This document shows, in pieces, positions 26,514 through 36,156 of a stretch of 64,000 bases of DNA. The stretch covers positions 248,001 to 312,000 of the forward strand of contig OZ239982.1 in the NCBI GenBank assembly GCA_965197005.1. Direction: 5' to 3'. The position numbers were made by a program, and so were the translations under genes. Within the stretch, counting starts at the first letter, position 1; every line of letters starts with the position of its first letter. The DNA comes from G965197005 sp965197005 (GTDB taxonomy: Bacteria > Pseudomonadota > Gammaproteobacteria > Pseudomonadales > Oceanobacteraceae). The notes under the pieces were generated by a model. The model was not told the origin of the DNA. It searched no databases and saw only the letters and a list, made by a program, of their open reading frames with translations.

Positions 26514-28826
26514 CTATTTTTGTTTTGCCAAAGCAGCACTTAATGCATTTGCCATTGCGCCTTGAGCAGACGTAGGTTGATGATTTTTTGCCCTATGTTT
26601 GATTTGAGTGTGCTTGCGCTGTGTGGATTTGGGCTGCGCTTCATCTGTTAGGCGCATACTTAAACCAATGCGCTTGCGTGCGATGTCCACTTCCATTACC
26701 TTGACCTTAACTAAATCGCCTGCTTTGACGATTTCTCTTGGGTCTTTAATAAACTTATCGGTCAATGCTGAAATATGTACTAGGCCATCTTGATGTACAC
26801 CAATATCAACAAAAGCACCAAAAGCTGCGACATTGGTAATAACACCTTCTAAAATCATGTTTTCTTGTAAATCATTAAGGTTTTCAACCCCTTCTTTGAA
26901 CTGTGCAAATTTAAACTCAGGGCGTGGGTCTCTTCCTGCTTTTGCTAATTCTGATAAAATGCCCTGTACACTTATTAACCCTGTTGTGTCATTAACAAAC
27001 TGCTGTGCGTTAATCTGCTTTACAGTTTGTGGATTGCCAATAAGTTGAGTAATCTCAAGCTGTTCGCTGCGTGCTATTTGCATGACCAGTGGATAAGATT
27101 CTGGGTGTACTGCGGAATTATCAAGGGGGTTGTTACCGCTGCTTATACGCAAGAAACCAGCGGCCTGTTCAAAAGTTTTATCCCCTAAACGGGGAATATC
27201 TTTAAGCTGTTCTCGACTTGCAAATGCGCCATGTAAGTCACGATGTTGAATAATGTTGTCAGCAAGGGTTTTGTTTAAACCAGATACATGGGTTAAAAGT
27301 GGCACTGATGCTGTGTTTAAGTCAACCCCAATACTATTTACGCAGTCTTCTACGACGGCCTCTAAACTTTTACTGAGGCGAGTTTGGTTTACATCATGCT
27401 GGTATTGCCCTACACCGATTGATTTGGGTTCAATTTTAACCAGTTCTGCAAGGGGGTCTTGTAATCGACGGGCAATAGAGATAGCACCACGAATGGTCAC
27501 ATCAAGTTCTGGAAACTCTTTAGCTGCAAGCTCTGATGCAGAATAGATAGATGCACCTGCTTCATTGACCATTACTTTTTGTACTTGCTTTAAGTTATTG
27601 TTTTTGAGCATGTCCCCAACAAATTTATCGGTTTCTCTACTGGCAGTACCATTACCAATGGCAATTAGCTCAACTTGATATTTTTGTATATAGGCCAATA
27701 AAACCGCCTCTGATTGAGCGATTTTATTTTGTGGGGGAGTAGGGTAAATAGCAGTGGAGTCCAGCACTTTGCCCGTGGCATCAATGACGGCGACTTTAAC
27801 CCCCGTACGCAAACCGGGGTCTAATCCTATGGTTGCCTTAGCACCTGCAGGTGGTGCTAATAATAGGTCTTTAAGATTGGCCGCAAAAACTTGAATGGCG
27901 GCTTCTTCGGCCTGCTCTCGCATGCGGTTGATTAATTCTGTTTCAAGATAGGTTAGAAGTTTAATGCGCCAAGTCCATGTGACAACCTCTTGTAGCCAAT
28001 TATCAGCTGCTTTATGGGTGAATTTAAGATTAAAAAACTCGCTCACTATTTGCTCGCAAGGGTGAACACTGCTATCGGATTCAACCTCTAAGGCAAGGGA
28101 TAAAACACCCTCGTTACGTCCACGTAACATGGCTAACATGCGGTGGCTAGGAATGCTTTTGTAAGGTTCTTTATGGTCAAAATAATCAGCAAATTTTTGT
28201 CCTTCTTGTTCTTTTCCTGCGATGACTTTAACCACAATCTGCCCATGAAGCTGCATAAACTGGCGTAATTTTGCCAATAATTCCGCCTGTTCGCTAAAAC
28301 GCTCCATTAAAATATATTTAGCCCCATCTAATACGGCTTTTATATCGCCATAGCCTTTATCTGCATTGAGATAATCTTCAGCTGCCTTTTCTGGTACTTG
28401 TTCTGGGTCATTAAACAGTAAGTCAGCAAGTGGTTCGATACCTGCTTCAATTGCCATTGTACCTTTGGTTCGACGCTTGGGTTTGTAGGGTAAATACAGT
28501 TCTTCTAAGCCTGTTTTGCTATCGGTTTGTTTGATTTTTAAGGTTAGCTCTGGGGTGAGCTTATCTTGCTCTTTAATGCTATTTAAAATGACCAGCTTGC
28601 GTGCCTCTAATTCTCGTAAATAACCTAAACGTGCCTCTAGCTGGCGCAGTTGCGTGTCATCTAAATTGCCTGTTATTTCTTTACGATAACGAGCAATAAA
28701 AGGTACGGTTGCGCCCTCATCTAACAGGGATAAAGTGGCTATTACCTGCTGTCTTTGAATGTCCAGCTCTTGGCTGATTTTGTCAATAATAAATTGTTCT
28801 GTAGTGGCTGCAGTTTCTGTCATCAC
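26514..28826 (-). CDS. tex: Tex-family transcription accessory / RNA-binding protein
   Basis: 770 residues: N-terminal Tex domain with helical bundles, a YqgF/RNase H-like domain (IGLDPGLRTGVKVAVID, about 333-349), helix-hairpin-helix repeats (about 500-560) and a C-terminal S1 RNA-binding domain (about 650-720, GVITNVAAFGAFVDIGVHQDGLVH). Basic C-terminal tail. Tex binds nucleic acid and influences transcription and stress tolerance. Length and domain order are normal for the family. Confidence 0.95.
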   Translation of the reverse strand: MMTETAATTEQFIIDKISQELDIQRQQVIATLSLLDEGATVPFIARYRKEITGNLDDTQLRQLEARLGYLRELEARKLVILNSIKEQDKLTPELTLKIKQTDSKTGLEELYLPYKPKRRTKGTMAIEAGIEPLADLLFNDPEQVPEKAAEDYLNADKGYGDIKAVLDGAKYILMERFSEQAELLAKLRQFMQLHGQIVVKVIAGKEQEGQKFADYFDHKEPYKSIPSHRMLAMLRGRNEGVLSLALEVESDSSVHPCEQIVSEFFNLKFTHKAADNWLQEVVTWTWRIKLLTYLETELINRMREQAEEAAIQVFAANLKDLLLAPPAGAKATIGLDPGLRTGVKVAVIDATGKVLDSTAIYPTPPQNKIAQSEAVLLAYIQKYQVELIAIGNGTASRETDKFVGDMLKNNNLKQVQKVMVNEAGASIYSASELAAKEFPELDVTIRGAISIARRLQDPLAELVKIEPKSIGVGQYQHDVNQTRLSKSLEAVVEDCVNSIGVDLNTASVPLLTHVSGLNKTLADNIIQHRDLHGAFASREQLKDIPRLGDKTFEQAAGFLRISSGNNPLDNSAVHPESYPLVMQIARSEQLEITQLIGNPQTVKQINAQQFVNDTTGLISVQGILSELAKAGRDPRPEFKFAQFKEGVENLNDLQENMILEGVITNVAAFGAFVDIGVHQDGLVHISALTDKFIKDPREIVKAGDLVKVKVMEVDIARKRIGLSMRLTDEAQPKSTQRKHTQIKHRAKNHQPTSAQGAMANALSAALAKQK

Positions 28827-29096
28827 ATCTCATCATCAATAGAAAAAAAGAGCAGTATTTTAATGCATAAAGAAGTATAAATCAGCAAACTTTTCTATGC
28901 TTTTTGCATGATGGATAGGGTTGAATTTGCAATTATTTTTATCTCTAAATTTGCAAACAGAATAGACATGCAAAATTACAAATAAAAACCAGTATTATCA
29001 ATAACTTATCATCTTTTTATGGGATTATTTTAGGGTGTCAGAAAATAAACTTATTTGAAGATGCACTTAACTTTTAATTAACAAGAGAATATTCTA

Positions 29097-30809
29097 ATGA
29101 AAATAAAAAAACTTCCTTTCATTGCTTTAAGTTTGTTGCCTTTAGCAGCGCAAGCAATCACAGTTAATACCAATGTATATAACCCGAATGATGATAAATG
29201 CTCATTTTCTGAATCGTTAGAATCTTATAGGAATAATAGATCTAATGGTTGTGATATAAAAGATAAAAGTAGAATTGTATTTGCTAAAGAATTAAATAAA
29301 AGAGGTGTCAAACTTGATACAAATAGTATTCCTTTGCCATTTGTTATAAACCAAGATTTAGTTATTGAATTTGCAGAGAAAAATAAACGATTAAATTTCT
29401 TATTGGTAGATAATCAGAAACATGGATACCATACTTTATTTAAGGTTTCAGATAATGCCAAACTAACTTTATCAGGATTAAGTTTTAATGGTAAGACAAT
29501 ATCAATAAAGAATAAAAAATCAGAGATATCATTAGTTGAGCTATTAAATGGAAGTCAATTATTACTAGATAATGTGCATGTAGAAGAGTTTGGGAAATAT
29601 GCAGAATTACAAAACAATTATTTAAGTAATACAGGTTTGATTTATACTAGAGAAAATAATAAAGCAGGAACTATAAATATCAAAAACTCTGTTTTTGTAA
29701 ATAATATATCAGATGTTGGTGTTGTAAATATTGATGCAGATTATATGAAAATAACTAAATCTTTATTTGATAGAAATGAAGTAAAAAGGAAAAAAGGCAA
29801 TAATGGAGGTGCTATTAATATTAAAAACGCAAAAACATCAATACGGCATTCTAGATTTATTGGCAATAAGGGTACAGAAGGTGCTGCTATTCGTCTTGTC
29901 GGAGAGAAGAGTAATCTTTTGCTAGTTAACTCTCTGTTTATGAATAATCATTCATATCAAAAAGGCTCTGCTATTTATTCTGAAGCAAATGTGCAGTCGT
30001 ATAGCAGTAGTTTATTTTATAATAACTCTGAAATAAAAAATGCGAGTGCAATTCAAACAACAAATAAAAAATTACTATTAGTAAATACGATATTAGCAGA
30101 GAATCTTAGCTTTGATAGAGGTGCTTATAAAATGATTAATTCAGATTGTAGTGCTATCTTATCTCGTCAATCTAAAAATTCTATTTTAGGAAGTAACTTA
30201 AATTGTGAAGATAATGGAGCAGTATATGCCTATCCTTTTAATGATGAATTTAATATTTCATTACAAGGAGAAAAAGGAAAAGAAACAGGCTATGTGCCAC
30301 TTGTGTCAAGTGTGTTTTATAATGCAGGTGATATTAATGGATGTAAAGATGAGAAAGGTTTGTTGATTGAAAAAGATATTGCAGGCATGCCGCGTCACTC
30401 TAATGGACATTGCGATATTGGTGCTTCTGAAGTGGCTGCATATGATGTATTAATATCTGCAAATAAATTTGAATACGATGCTTCTTTGGATAACAATACT
30501 AAATTAGGTGAGGTTAAAATTAAGTTTAATGTGGTTAATCTATCTTCTGACCATGTTAAAAATATTGATGTCTCTTTTATAAATGATAAGGATATGATTG
30601 TTAATCATAATTTAAGCAAAGATGGCGAAGAAAGCATATTAACAAATTTAAATTTAAAACCTTATGAGAGTAAAGAATTGTTTTTAAAAGCTAAAATAAT
30701 AAATAAAAAAGATACCCCAAAATTAAAAATTAAAGCTCAAATAAACAATCCATTGTACGTTAATATAAACAGTAATGGTTATGCAAATTTCAATATTTGG
30801 TCTAATTAG
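29097..30809 (+). CDS. Secreted parallel beta-helix protein (CSLREA-like)
   Basis: 570 residues with a cleavable signal peptide (ends AAQA). The start of the mature protein, CSFSESLESYRNN, resembles the CSLREA motif of secreted beta-helix proteins. Residues about 110-330 show repeated short strands with Asn-rich turns, as in pectate-lyase-like helices; the end resembles an Ig-like/CARDB domain. It is very rich in Asn, Lys and Ile codons and more AT-rich than its neighbours. No catalytic residues recognised; surface or secreted role inferred. Confidence 0.72.
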   Translation: MKIKKLPFIALSLLPLAAQAITVNTNVYNPNDDKCSFSESLESYRNNRSNGCDIKDKSRIVFAKELNKRGVKLDTNSIPLPFVINQDLVIEFAEKNKRLNFLLVDNQKHGYHTLFKVSDNAKLTLSGLSFNGKTISIKNKKSEISLVELLNGSQLLLDNVHVEEFGKYAELQNNYLSNTGLIYTRENNKAGTINIKNSVFVNNISDVGVVNIDADYMKITKSLFDRNEVKRKKGNNGGAINIKNAKTSIRHSRFIGNKGTEGAAIRLVGEKSNLLLVNSLFMNNHSYQKGSAIYSEANVQSYSSSLFYNNSEIKNASAIQTTNKKLLLVNTILAENLSFDRGAYKMINSDCSAILSRQSKNSILGSNLNCEDNGAVYAYPFNDEFNISLQGEKGKETGYVPLVSSVFYNAGDINGCKDEKGLLIEKDIAGMPRHSNGHCDIGASEVAAYDVLISANKFEYDASLDNNTKLGEVKIKFNVVNLSSDHVKNIDVSFINDKDMIVNHNLSKDGEESILTNLNLKPYESKELFLKAKIINKKDTPKLKIKAQINNPLYVNINSNGYANFNIWSN

Positions 30810-30834
30810 ATGCTATGACTGCTAAATAATAATC

Positions 30835-30871
30835 AAGCCCTTAACCTATGATAGGTTAAGGGCTTTTTTTT
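30835..30871 (+). terminator. Bidirectional terminator between convergent genes
   Basis: Perfect 13-bp stem (30835-30847 with 30853-30865), loop ATGAT, then eight Ts. Complementary As on the left side let it serve the minus-strand ceramidase-like gene as well; it partly overlaps that gene's stop. Confidence 0.9.
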
Positions 30872-32954
30872 AGTTTGTTATGATTTGATGTTGAGCATAG
30901 GAAAAAGGCTTGCTGTAGAGCGTTTTGCCTTGTTGACGTGCTAAGATTTTAAATCGAAATTGACCGCCAGATTTTGGGTTGTACCAGCGAGTTTGGTAAA
31001 TAGCCATACCGTTATCGGCATCATCTATATAGCGAATGTCAATATCGTAGCCTTCATCATTAACGGGTATATTGCCTATTTTTAGTGCTTTCCAAGAGCC
31101 ATCACTTTGCTGCTCTTCAACGCTTATTAAGGACTGATGAAAATTGATTTTAGCAGGCGCAACATCTTGCCACTGCAACAGTACATAATCTTCTTTTATA
31201 TCACTTTCTGCGGCTTTAAAGGTTGGATTTTGCGTTATTTTAGCAACCCCTGTGCTATTTTTGAGTTTGGGTAATAGTTCAGTGGTGTTAAGAAGATAAT
31301 CCCAATTCTGACTAAGCTCATGCACTTCGCCTGTTTGCAAATAATCTGTTGCCAGTGCCTTTAACTGAGCTGCCAAATAAGGCGTGCTGTATTGACCATA
31401 TAAAGTATGTCCACCTTCATAATTTTGGTAACGATATTCTTCTGGAGTTGTGGTATAGCCAAAATAGCCGTTGGAATTGCCTGTAATCCATGCCAACTTA
31501 ATATTTTGCTGTTTGCTATTAAATGCCTCTTTAATGCCATTGGTGATGCGGTAGCCTGATTCAATGGTAACCTCAAAAGGCAGGGGTGCAATCAGCATGT
31601 CATTAATGCGGATAATTTGGAACATGACCATTTTGGGGAAGCTGTCTTTAGGCTCTAGTAGGGGTTGTAAAAATGAGAAGCCTAAATGACGTTTGTTTCC
31701 CTGGCAGCCATCTTTAAAGAAAAACCAGCGGTGTGCCATAACATTGCCGCCATGCAAAAAAGGAATAAGCGTTAAAAAAGGCGTGCGTCTTTCGTATGCG
31801 CCTGCAGCTACAGGGTTGCCGACAGCAGGGTCTTTACAAATACTGATGTCGCCTATTTTGTTATGCTGACGAATATCCAGCTCACGTCCCATGCTGGCAA
31901 CTTTAATATCGCTTGTAAGCTGTGAGCCTAAACTGCGAAATAAAGAGATGGCTTCTTTGGCAATGCCTTGCCCTAGTTTGCGTGACTCTTTCCAGTTGAC
32001 GGGTAAATGTGAGATGTAATTATCTCCTTGCATAGGGACAGCAGGTGCCATATCTCCTTGGGTTGAAGTTGTAAAAGCATGAACGACCTGCCAAGGAGTG
32101 GCAAATTCTTTGGCAATTTGCCATTGTAAATCTTTTTGCACATAAGCATAAAGATCGGCATTGTATACTTTAACAGGGGCAGAAATGCTGGTGGCATGTA
32201 TAGAGAATCCAGAAAAAGCAGCTAATGGTTTATAAATGCCATCATCATCAGCAACATCAACTCGTAACATATATAAGCTGGGATTAACATGCTTAAATAC
32301 GGCTTTTGCATCGTTTAAATCGACTTGATGATTTTTATTTTGAGCAAAAGCCTCAAGTGCTCGGTTGCGATTGTAGCCATAAATATCTTTGCTGCCAGTG
32401 GCAATTTTAGCAGGGCGGCGTGTTTCATAAGCATGGATAATGCCGTTAGCAATCTGTTTGGACGTGAATTTAACGTAATTTTGTTCTAGCCAATACTCAG
32501 AGGACGCATGCTTATTGTAAAAGTCATTGTGAAACATATTGGCGGGTGCTGAATGGCTATGCGTTCCTGTAATGGTTATATCTTCTGGATTTAAACCTGT
32601 TTTAGCGGCAACTTGTTGTGCTACATAATGATGCACGAGTAATGAGCCAGAAAATAAATCAGTTTGCACTAAGGCAATGCTGTTTCCCTTGGCATCATTA
32701 AGATACAAGATGCGTGCTTTTATGCGAGTACGAAAACCTATGCCGTTATTTGCCATAACAGAGTAGCCACCCATAGACATGCCTGGAGGTGGAGTTAAAT
32801 CCACTTCAACCGAACCTGCTACAGGTTGATTTTCTTGGCTGGCGAGTACCGCTTGGGGTTGTTTAATATGTACTTGTTTAGCAGGGGTGCTACAAGCACT
32901 TAAAGACATAAAAAAGATGCTCATATAGAGACTGAAAAATAAAGAAACGCGCAT
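30870..32954 (-). CDS. Neutral/alkaline ceramidase family lipoprotein
   Basis: 694 residues from ATG at 32954, which gives a lipoprotein signal ending SLSAC; a start 45 bases upstream would bury it. Landmarks of the family are kept in order: DLTPPPGMSMGGY, GTHSHSAP (zinc His), SIHATS (zinc His), TTSTQGD (expected nucleophile Ser region), PFEVT (zinc Glu) and NGYFGYTTTPEEY (zinc Tyr), then a C-terminal Ig-like domain. Such enzymes hydrolyse ceramide to sphingosine and fatty acid. Surface or periplasmic location predicted. A sphingomyelinase-like gene in the same window suggests host sphingolipids as substrate; some homologues may act on other amides. Confidence 0.85.
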   Translation of the reverse strand: MRVSLFFSLYMSIFFMSLSACSTPAKQVHIKQPQAVLASQENQPVAGSVEVDLTPPPGMSMGGYSVMANNGIGFRTRIKARILYLNDAKGNSIALVQTDLFSGSLLVHHYVAQQVAAKTGLNPEDITITGTHSHSAPANMFHNDFYNKHASSEYWLEQNYVKFTSKQIANGIIHAYETRRPAKIATGSKDIYGYNRNRALEAFAQNKNHQVDLNDAKAVFKHVNPSLYMLRVDVADDDGIYKPLAAFSGFSIHATSISAPVKVYNADLYAYVQKDLQWQIAKEFATPWQVVHAFTTSTQGDMAPAVPMQGDNYISHLPVNWKESRKLGQGIAKEAISLFRSLGSQLTSDIKVASMGRELDIRQHNKIGDISICKDPAVGNPVAAGAYERRTPFLTLIPFLHGGNVMAHRWFFFKDGCQGNKRHLGFSFLQPLLEPKDSFPKMVMFQIIRINDMLIAPLPFEVTIESGYRITNGIKEAFNSKQQNIKLAWITGNSNGYFGYTTTPEEYRYQNYEGGHTLYGQYSTPYLAAQLKALATDYLQTGEVHELSQNWDYLLNTTELLPKLKNSTGVAKITQNPTFKAAESDIKEDYVLLQWQDVAPAKINFHQSLISVEEQQSDGSWKALKIGNIPVNDEGYDIDIRYIDDADNGMAIYQTRWYNPKSGGQFRFKILARQQGKTLYSKPFSYAQHQIITN

Positions 32955-33154
32955 AGTAAGTTCTCGTAGATTGTTGTATTTATCTGCACGTTTTAACACA
33001 AATGTACCATTATGTCATGGGGCAAGTTTGGCTTTTTCTTGGCTCTGGTTTAAGTGCCTAACTTAGGTGCTTTATCTTATTGAAAAATATTAGTAAGCGC
33101 ATTAAAATTGCAAAATCCGTTAGCGAATATGGTTAATTCGTATTTGGTTTTTTG

Positions 33155-33183
33155 TAGACAAGTACTGCAAAGGCAAATACAAT
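33155..33183 (+). promoter_or_regulatory. Sigma70 promoter for the Bfd-like gene
   Basis: TAGACA (33155-33160), 17-bp spacer, TACAAT (33178-33183). About 50 bp before the ATG at 33240. No Fur box could be confirmed by eye. Confidence 0.4.
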
Positions 33184-33239
33184 ACGGAGTATAAAAAACA
33201 CAAGTTAATTAATTATGTTCAGTTTTTTTGAGAGATAAT

Positions 33240-33440
33240 ATGTACGTTTGCATGTGCAAAGCCATTACTAAATCAGAGCTAGAGTATGCCGCAGAGCAAG
33301 GCATGAGCTATGCAGATATTCGTCGGCAAACAGGTGCAACGACCGACTGCGGAAGCTGCACTGGCTGTGTTAAACGTATTATTAAAGATACCCAAGCGCA
33401 ACAGCCGCTACTTGATTTTAGCCTCGCAAAAGCCATTTAA
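33240..33440 (+). CDS. bfd: Bacterioferritin-associated ferredoxin-like [2Fe-2S] protein
   Basis: 66 residues from ATG 33240, with GAGAG five bases upstream; an in-frame TTG at 33228 is less likely because the family begins MYVCMC. Cluster ligands C4, C6, C37 and C40 are present (CMCKAIT...CGSC), plus an extra C43. Bfd reduces bacterioferritin iron to mobilise it under iron limitation. No bacterioferritin gene is adjacent. Confidence 0.85.
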   Translation: MYVCMCKAITKSELEYAAEQGMSYADIRRQTGATTDCGSCTGCVKRIIKDTQAQQPLLDFSLAKAI

Positions 33441-33520
33441 GCATTGCAATCAACATTCATAAGTCCTACTCTACCTGCTTTTATTTAAAGTCTGAAGTTT
33501 ATTTAATTTAAGGAATGGTT

Positions 33521-33802
33521 ATGCTTACTACCAATCAATATTTCTCTGGCAAAGTTGCCTCTATCGCATTACAAACCGCTACTTTGCCTGCCACAGTGGG
33601 TGTTATGCAAGCGGGAGAATATCAGTTTAATACAGATAAGAAAGAAGTGATGAAAGTCATCTCTGGGGCGTTGACCGTGCAGTTGCCAGATAGCAATGAG
33701 TGGCAAACCTTTAATGAAGGTGAGCAATTTAGCGTACCAGCAAAACAGAGTTTTGCAGTGAAAGTAGAGGTGGATAGTGCTTATTTTTGTACCTACGAAT
33801 AA
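33521..33802 (+). CDS. ppnP: Pyrimidine/purine nucleoside phosphorylase (PpnP, YaiE/DUF1255)
   Basis: 93-residue cupin protein close to E. coli YaiE (MLTTNQYFSGKVASI, VMKVISGALTVQLPD, FSVPAKQSF). Members phosphorolyse a wide range of nucleosides. Start chosen at ATG 33521 because AAGGA at 33510-33514 is six bases upstream; the ATG at 33515 is too close. Independent of speA, which starts 20 bp downstream. Confidence 0.9.
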   Translation: MLTTNQYFSGKVASIALQTATLPATVGVMQAGEYQFNTDKKEVMKVISGALTVQLPDSNEWQTFNEGEQFSVPAKQSFAVKVEVDSAYFCTYE

Positions 33803-33821
33803 GCCGTCTGTTATCTAAATT

Positions 33822-35702
33822 ATGTCTGTTAAATCTAATCCGTACCAGCTAACCCATTGGGGTGATGGCTATTTTGCGGTCAATGCTGATGGCGAGTTAG
33901 AAGTAGCCCCTAATCCAGATAGCAATGAGCGTATTAATTTATTAGCACTGGAAAAACATTTACAACAAGCAGGATTAAAACAGCCTGTATTGGTGCGTTT
34001 TCCCGGTATTTTGCAACACCGTGTGGCGCATTTGGCAAAGGCATTTCGTCGTGCTTGTGAGCAATTTGCCTATCAAGGTGAGTATCAAGCGGTCTATCCC
34101 ATTAAGGTAAATCAACAGCGTCCTGTGGCCGAGCAAATTATCCAAGGTCAAAGGCAGGCAGGCTTTGAATTTTTGGGTTTAGAAGCAGGCAGCAAGCCAG
34201 AGTTAATTGCAGTATTGGCGTTAGCGCAAACAGCACCTGCACGGATTATTTGTAATGGTTATAAAGACCAAGATTATATTCGCCTCGCATTAATGGCAGA
34301 AAAACTCGGTCATCAAGTTTTTTTGGTTATCGAAAAACCTGCTGAATTGGCAGTTATCCTAGAGAATGCTAAGTTACTAGGTGTGCGTCCACGGCTTGGA
34401 GTGCGCGCCAGACTAGCTAGTATTGGTAAGGGGAAATGGCAAAATAGTGGGGGTGAAAAAGCAAAGTTTGGACTGACTGCAAATGAAATTATGGTCTTGG
34501 TTGCTGCGCTTAAACAACAGCAACAAAGCGATTGTTTACAACTATTACACTTTCATCTTGGCTCTCAATTAGCAAATATTCGAGATATTCAAACAGGCTT
34601 AAAAGAAGCTGCACGCATTTATGCTGAGTTATGCCAGTTACAGTTAGATATTCGCTGGCTGGATATAGGTGGTGGCTTGGGTGTGGATTATGAAGGAACA
34701 CGCTCACGCTCTTTTTGCTCAATGAATTATAGCGTTCAAGAATATGCTAAAAATGTAGTCGAATCCTTAGCGGAAGTATGCCAACAAACAGGTGTTAAAG
34801 CGCCGCATATTATGAGTGAGTCAGGACGAGCAATGACTGCTCATCATGCATTATTGCTAACCCGTGTGAGTGAAATTGAGCAGCCAGTAGGTGATTTTTT
34901 ATCAGCAATAAATACCCATATTAGCGAATTGAATATGCTTGAGCAGTTGCAACAACGTTTGCAAGGTTCGTTTGATGGTTCTTTGTTTGAGGCTAGCCAT
35001 GATTGTCAACACTGGTTGGAAAATGCTCAACAAGCATTTATTCAAGGTACGCTATCTTTACAAGAAAGAGCACAGGCAGAGGGTCTGTCTAGAAAAATTA
35101 ATCAGCAAATTATGCGCTTGTTAGATACCAGTTTACCAGATCAACGAAGATTATTTGATGAGCTAAAAGAAAGCCAAGCCAGTAAATTGTTTGTGAATTT
35201 CTCTTTATTTCAGTCTTTACCTGACGCATGGGGTATTGCTCAGGTGTTTCCAATTTTACCTTTAAGTAATTTGCATAAGCCTATGCAAGAGCAAGCAATT
35301 ATTCAGGATATTACCTGTGATTCTGATGGTCGAATTAACCAGTATGTAGGGCATGGTAGCTTAGAAAATACCTTACCTTTACCTGAGGTGTATAACAAAA
35401 TGCCCTTGGTGTTTTGTTTGTTGGGTGCTTATCAGGAAATTTTGGGTGATATGCATAATCTATTTGGTGATACGGACTCTGTTGATGTCAACCTTGATGA
35501 ACAAGGTGGGTTTGTATTAACGCATGTTATATCAGGAGACAGTATTCGTAATGTGCTTGATTATGTTAATTATGATTTAGCCAGCATTCAACAAAATTTA
35601 CAACAGCAAGTACAGCGTAGCCAGTTGGAGGTAACAGAGAAAAAACGATTAAAAAAAACCTTAGATGCCGCTTTAGAGTCTTATACTTATTTGCTTGATT
35701 AG
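33822..35702 (+). CDS. speA: Biosynthetic arginine decarboxylase
   Basis: 626 residues of the SpeA-type, PLP-dependent alanine-racemase-fold family. The PLP lysine lies in AVYPIKVNQQRP (about 90-101); the motif HFHLGSQ and the WLDIGGGLGVDYEGT substrate loop are present; a Cys residue in VFPILPLSN-type end region is not obvious. Makes agmatine for putrescine/spermidine synthesis. Followed by a bidirectional terminator. Confidence 0.93.
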   Translation: MSVKSNPYQLTHWGDGYFAVNADGELEVAPNPDSNERINLLALEKHLQQAGLKQPVLVRFPGILQHRVAHLAKAFRRACEQFAYQGEYQAVYPIKVNQQRPVAEQIIQGQRQAGFEFLGLEAGSKPELIAVLALAQTAPARIICNGYKDQDYIRLALMAEKLGHQVFLVIEKPAELAVILENAKLLGVRPRLGVRARLASIGKGKWQNSGGEKAKFGLTANEIMVLVAALKQQQQSDCLQLLHFHLGSQLANIRDIQTGLKEAARIYAELCQLQLDIRWLDIGGGLGVDYEGTRSRSFCSMNYSVQEYAKNVVESLAEVCQQTGVKAPHIMSESGRAMTAHHALLLTRVSEIEQPVGDFLSAINTHISELNMLEQLQQRLQGSFDGSLFEASHDCQHWLENAQQAFIQGTLSLQERAQAEGLSRKINQQIMRLLDTSLPDQRRLFDELKESQASKLFVNFSLFQSLPDAWGIAQVFPILPLSNLHKPMQEQAIIQDITCDSDGRINQYVGHGSLENTLPLPEVYNKMPLVFCLLGAYQEILGDMHNLFGDTDSVDVNLDEQGGFVLTHVISGDSIRNVLDYVNYDLASIQQNLQQQVQRSQLEVTEKKRLKKTLDAALESYTYLLD

Positions 35703-35720
35703 CTTTAATTTGGGTATAAA

Positions 35721-35747
35721 AAAACAGAGCATTGCTCTGTTTTTATT
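35721..35747 (+). terminator. Bidirectional terminator after speA
   Basis: Stem AAAACAGAGC (35721-35730) with GCTCTGTTTT (35734-35743), loop ATT, then a T-rich tail; A-tract before the stem serves the minus-strand gene. Confidence 0.85.
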
Positions 35748-35758
35748 TAAATAATAAT

Positions 35759-36010
35759 TTAGTGTATTTGCCGATGATGCTCTTGGCTTACAAAGTCTTC
35801 TTTTTCAACTTCAAAACCAGATATTTGTCCAACTTTTCTAACGCCTGCTTCTAGCATCACTCTAGCCACATCAACCTGATGCGCTTGTAAGCTGGCTTTG
35901 GCATCATCTGAAAATTGAATTTTTACTAAGGCTTCTTGCATGGGTGAATCGGCTCTTCTAAGGGCGATATCCCCATTATCCAGTTCTACAATTTCAAAAA
36001 TTTGTGTCAT
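35759..36010 (-). CDS. Small conserved hypothetical protein
   Basis: 83 residues (MTQIFEIVELDNGDIALRRAD...). Soluble, acidic, with a His-rich end (QEHHRQIH). It resembles small conserved proteins of Pseudomonas relatives beginning MTQIFEIVE, whose function is unknown. Single gene between the speA terminator and the YfaZ-like gene. No motif recognised. Confidence 0.7.
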   Translation of the reverse strand: MTQIFEIVELDNGDIALRRADSPMQEALVKIQFSDDAKASLQAHQVDVARVMLEAGVRKVGQISGFEVEKEDFVSQEHHRQIH

Positions 36011-36156
36011 ATTTTTAGCTTTTTATACTTGCGATTAGTCAATGTAGGCTTACTTTACCATAAACAGAGATTGGGCGGCATATTTTTTATATAAAGCTAG
36101 GTGTTCAGCTCAAATTGGGTTTTGCTTACACCTAGCCTTATTCTACAGCCTGTTAA

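Noticed and set aside
32955..32999. Longer N-terminus of the ceramidase-like protein
   Set aside because: It would place 15 charged residues before the lipoprotein signal; ATG at 32954 fits the signal better.
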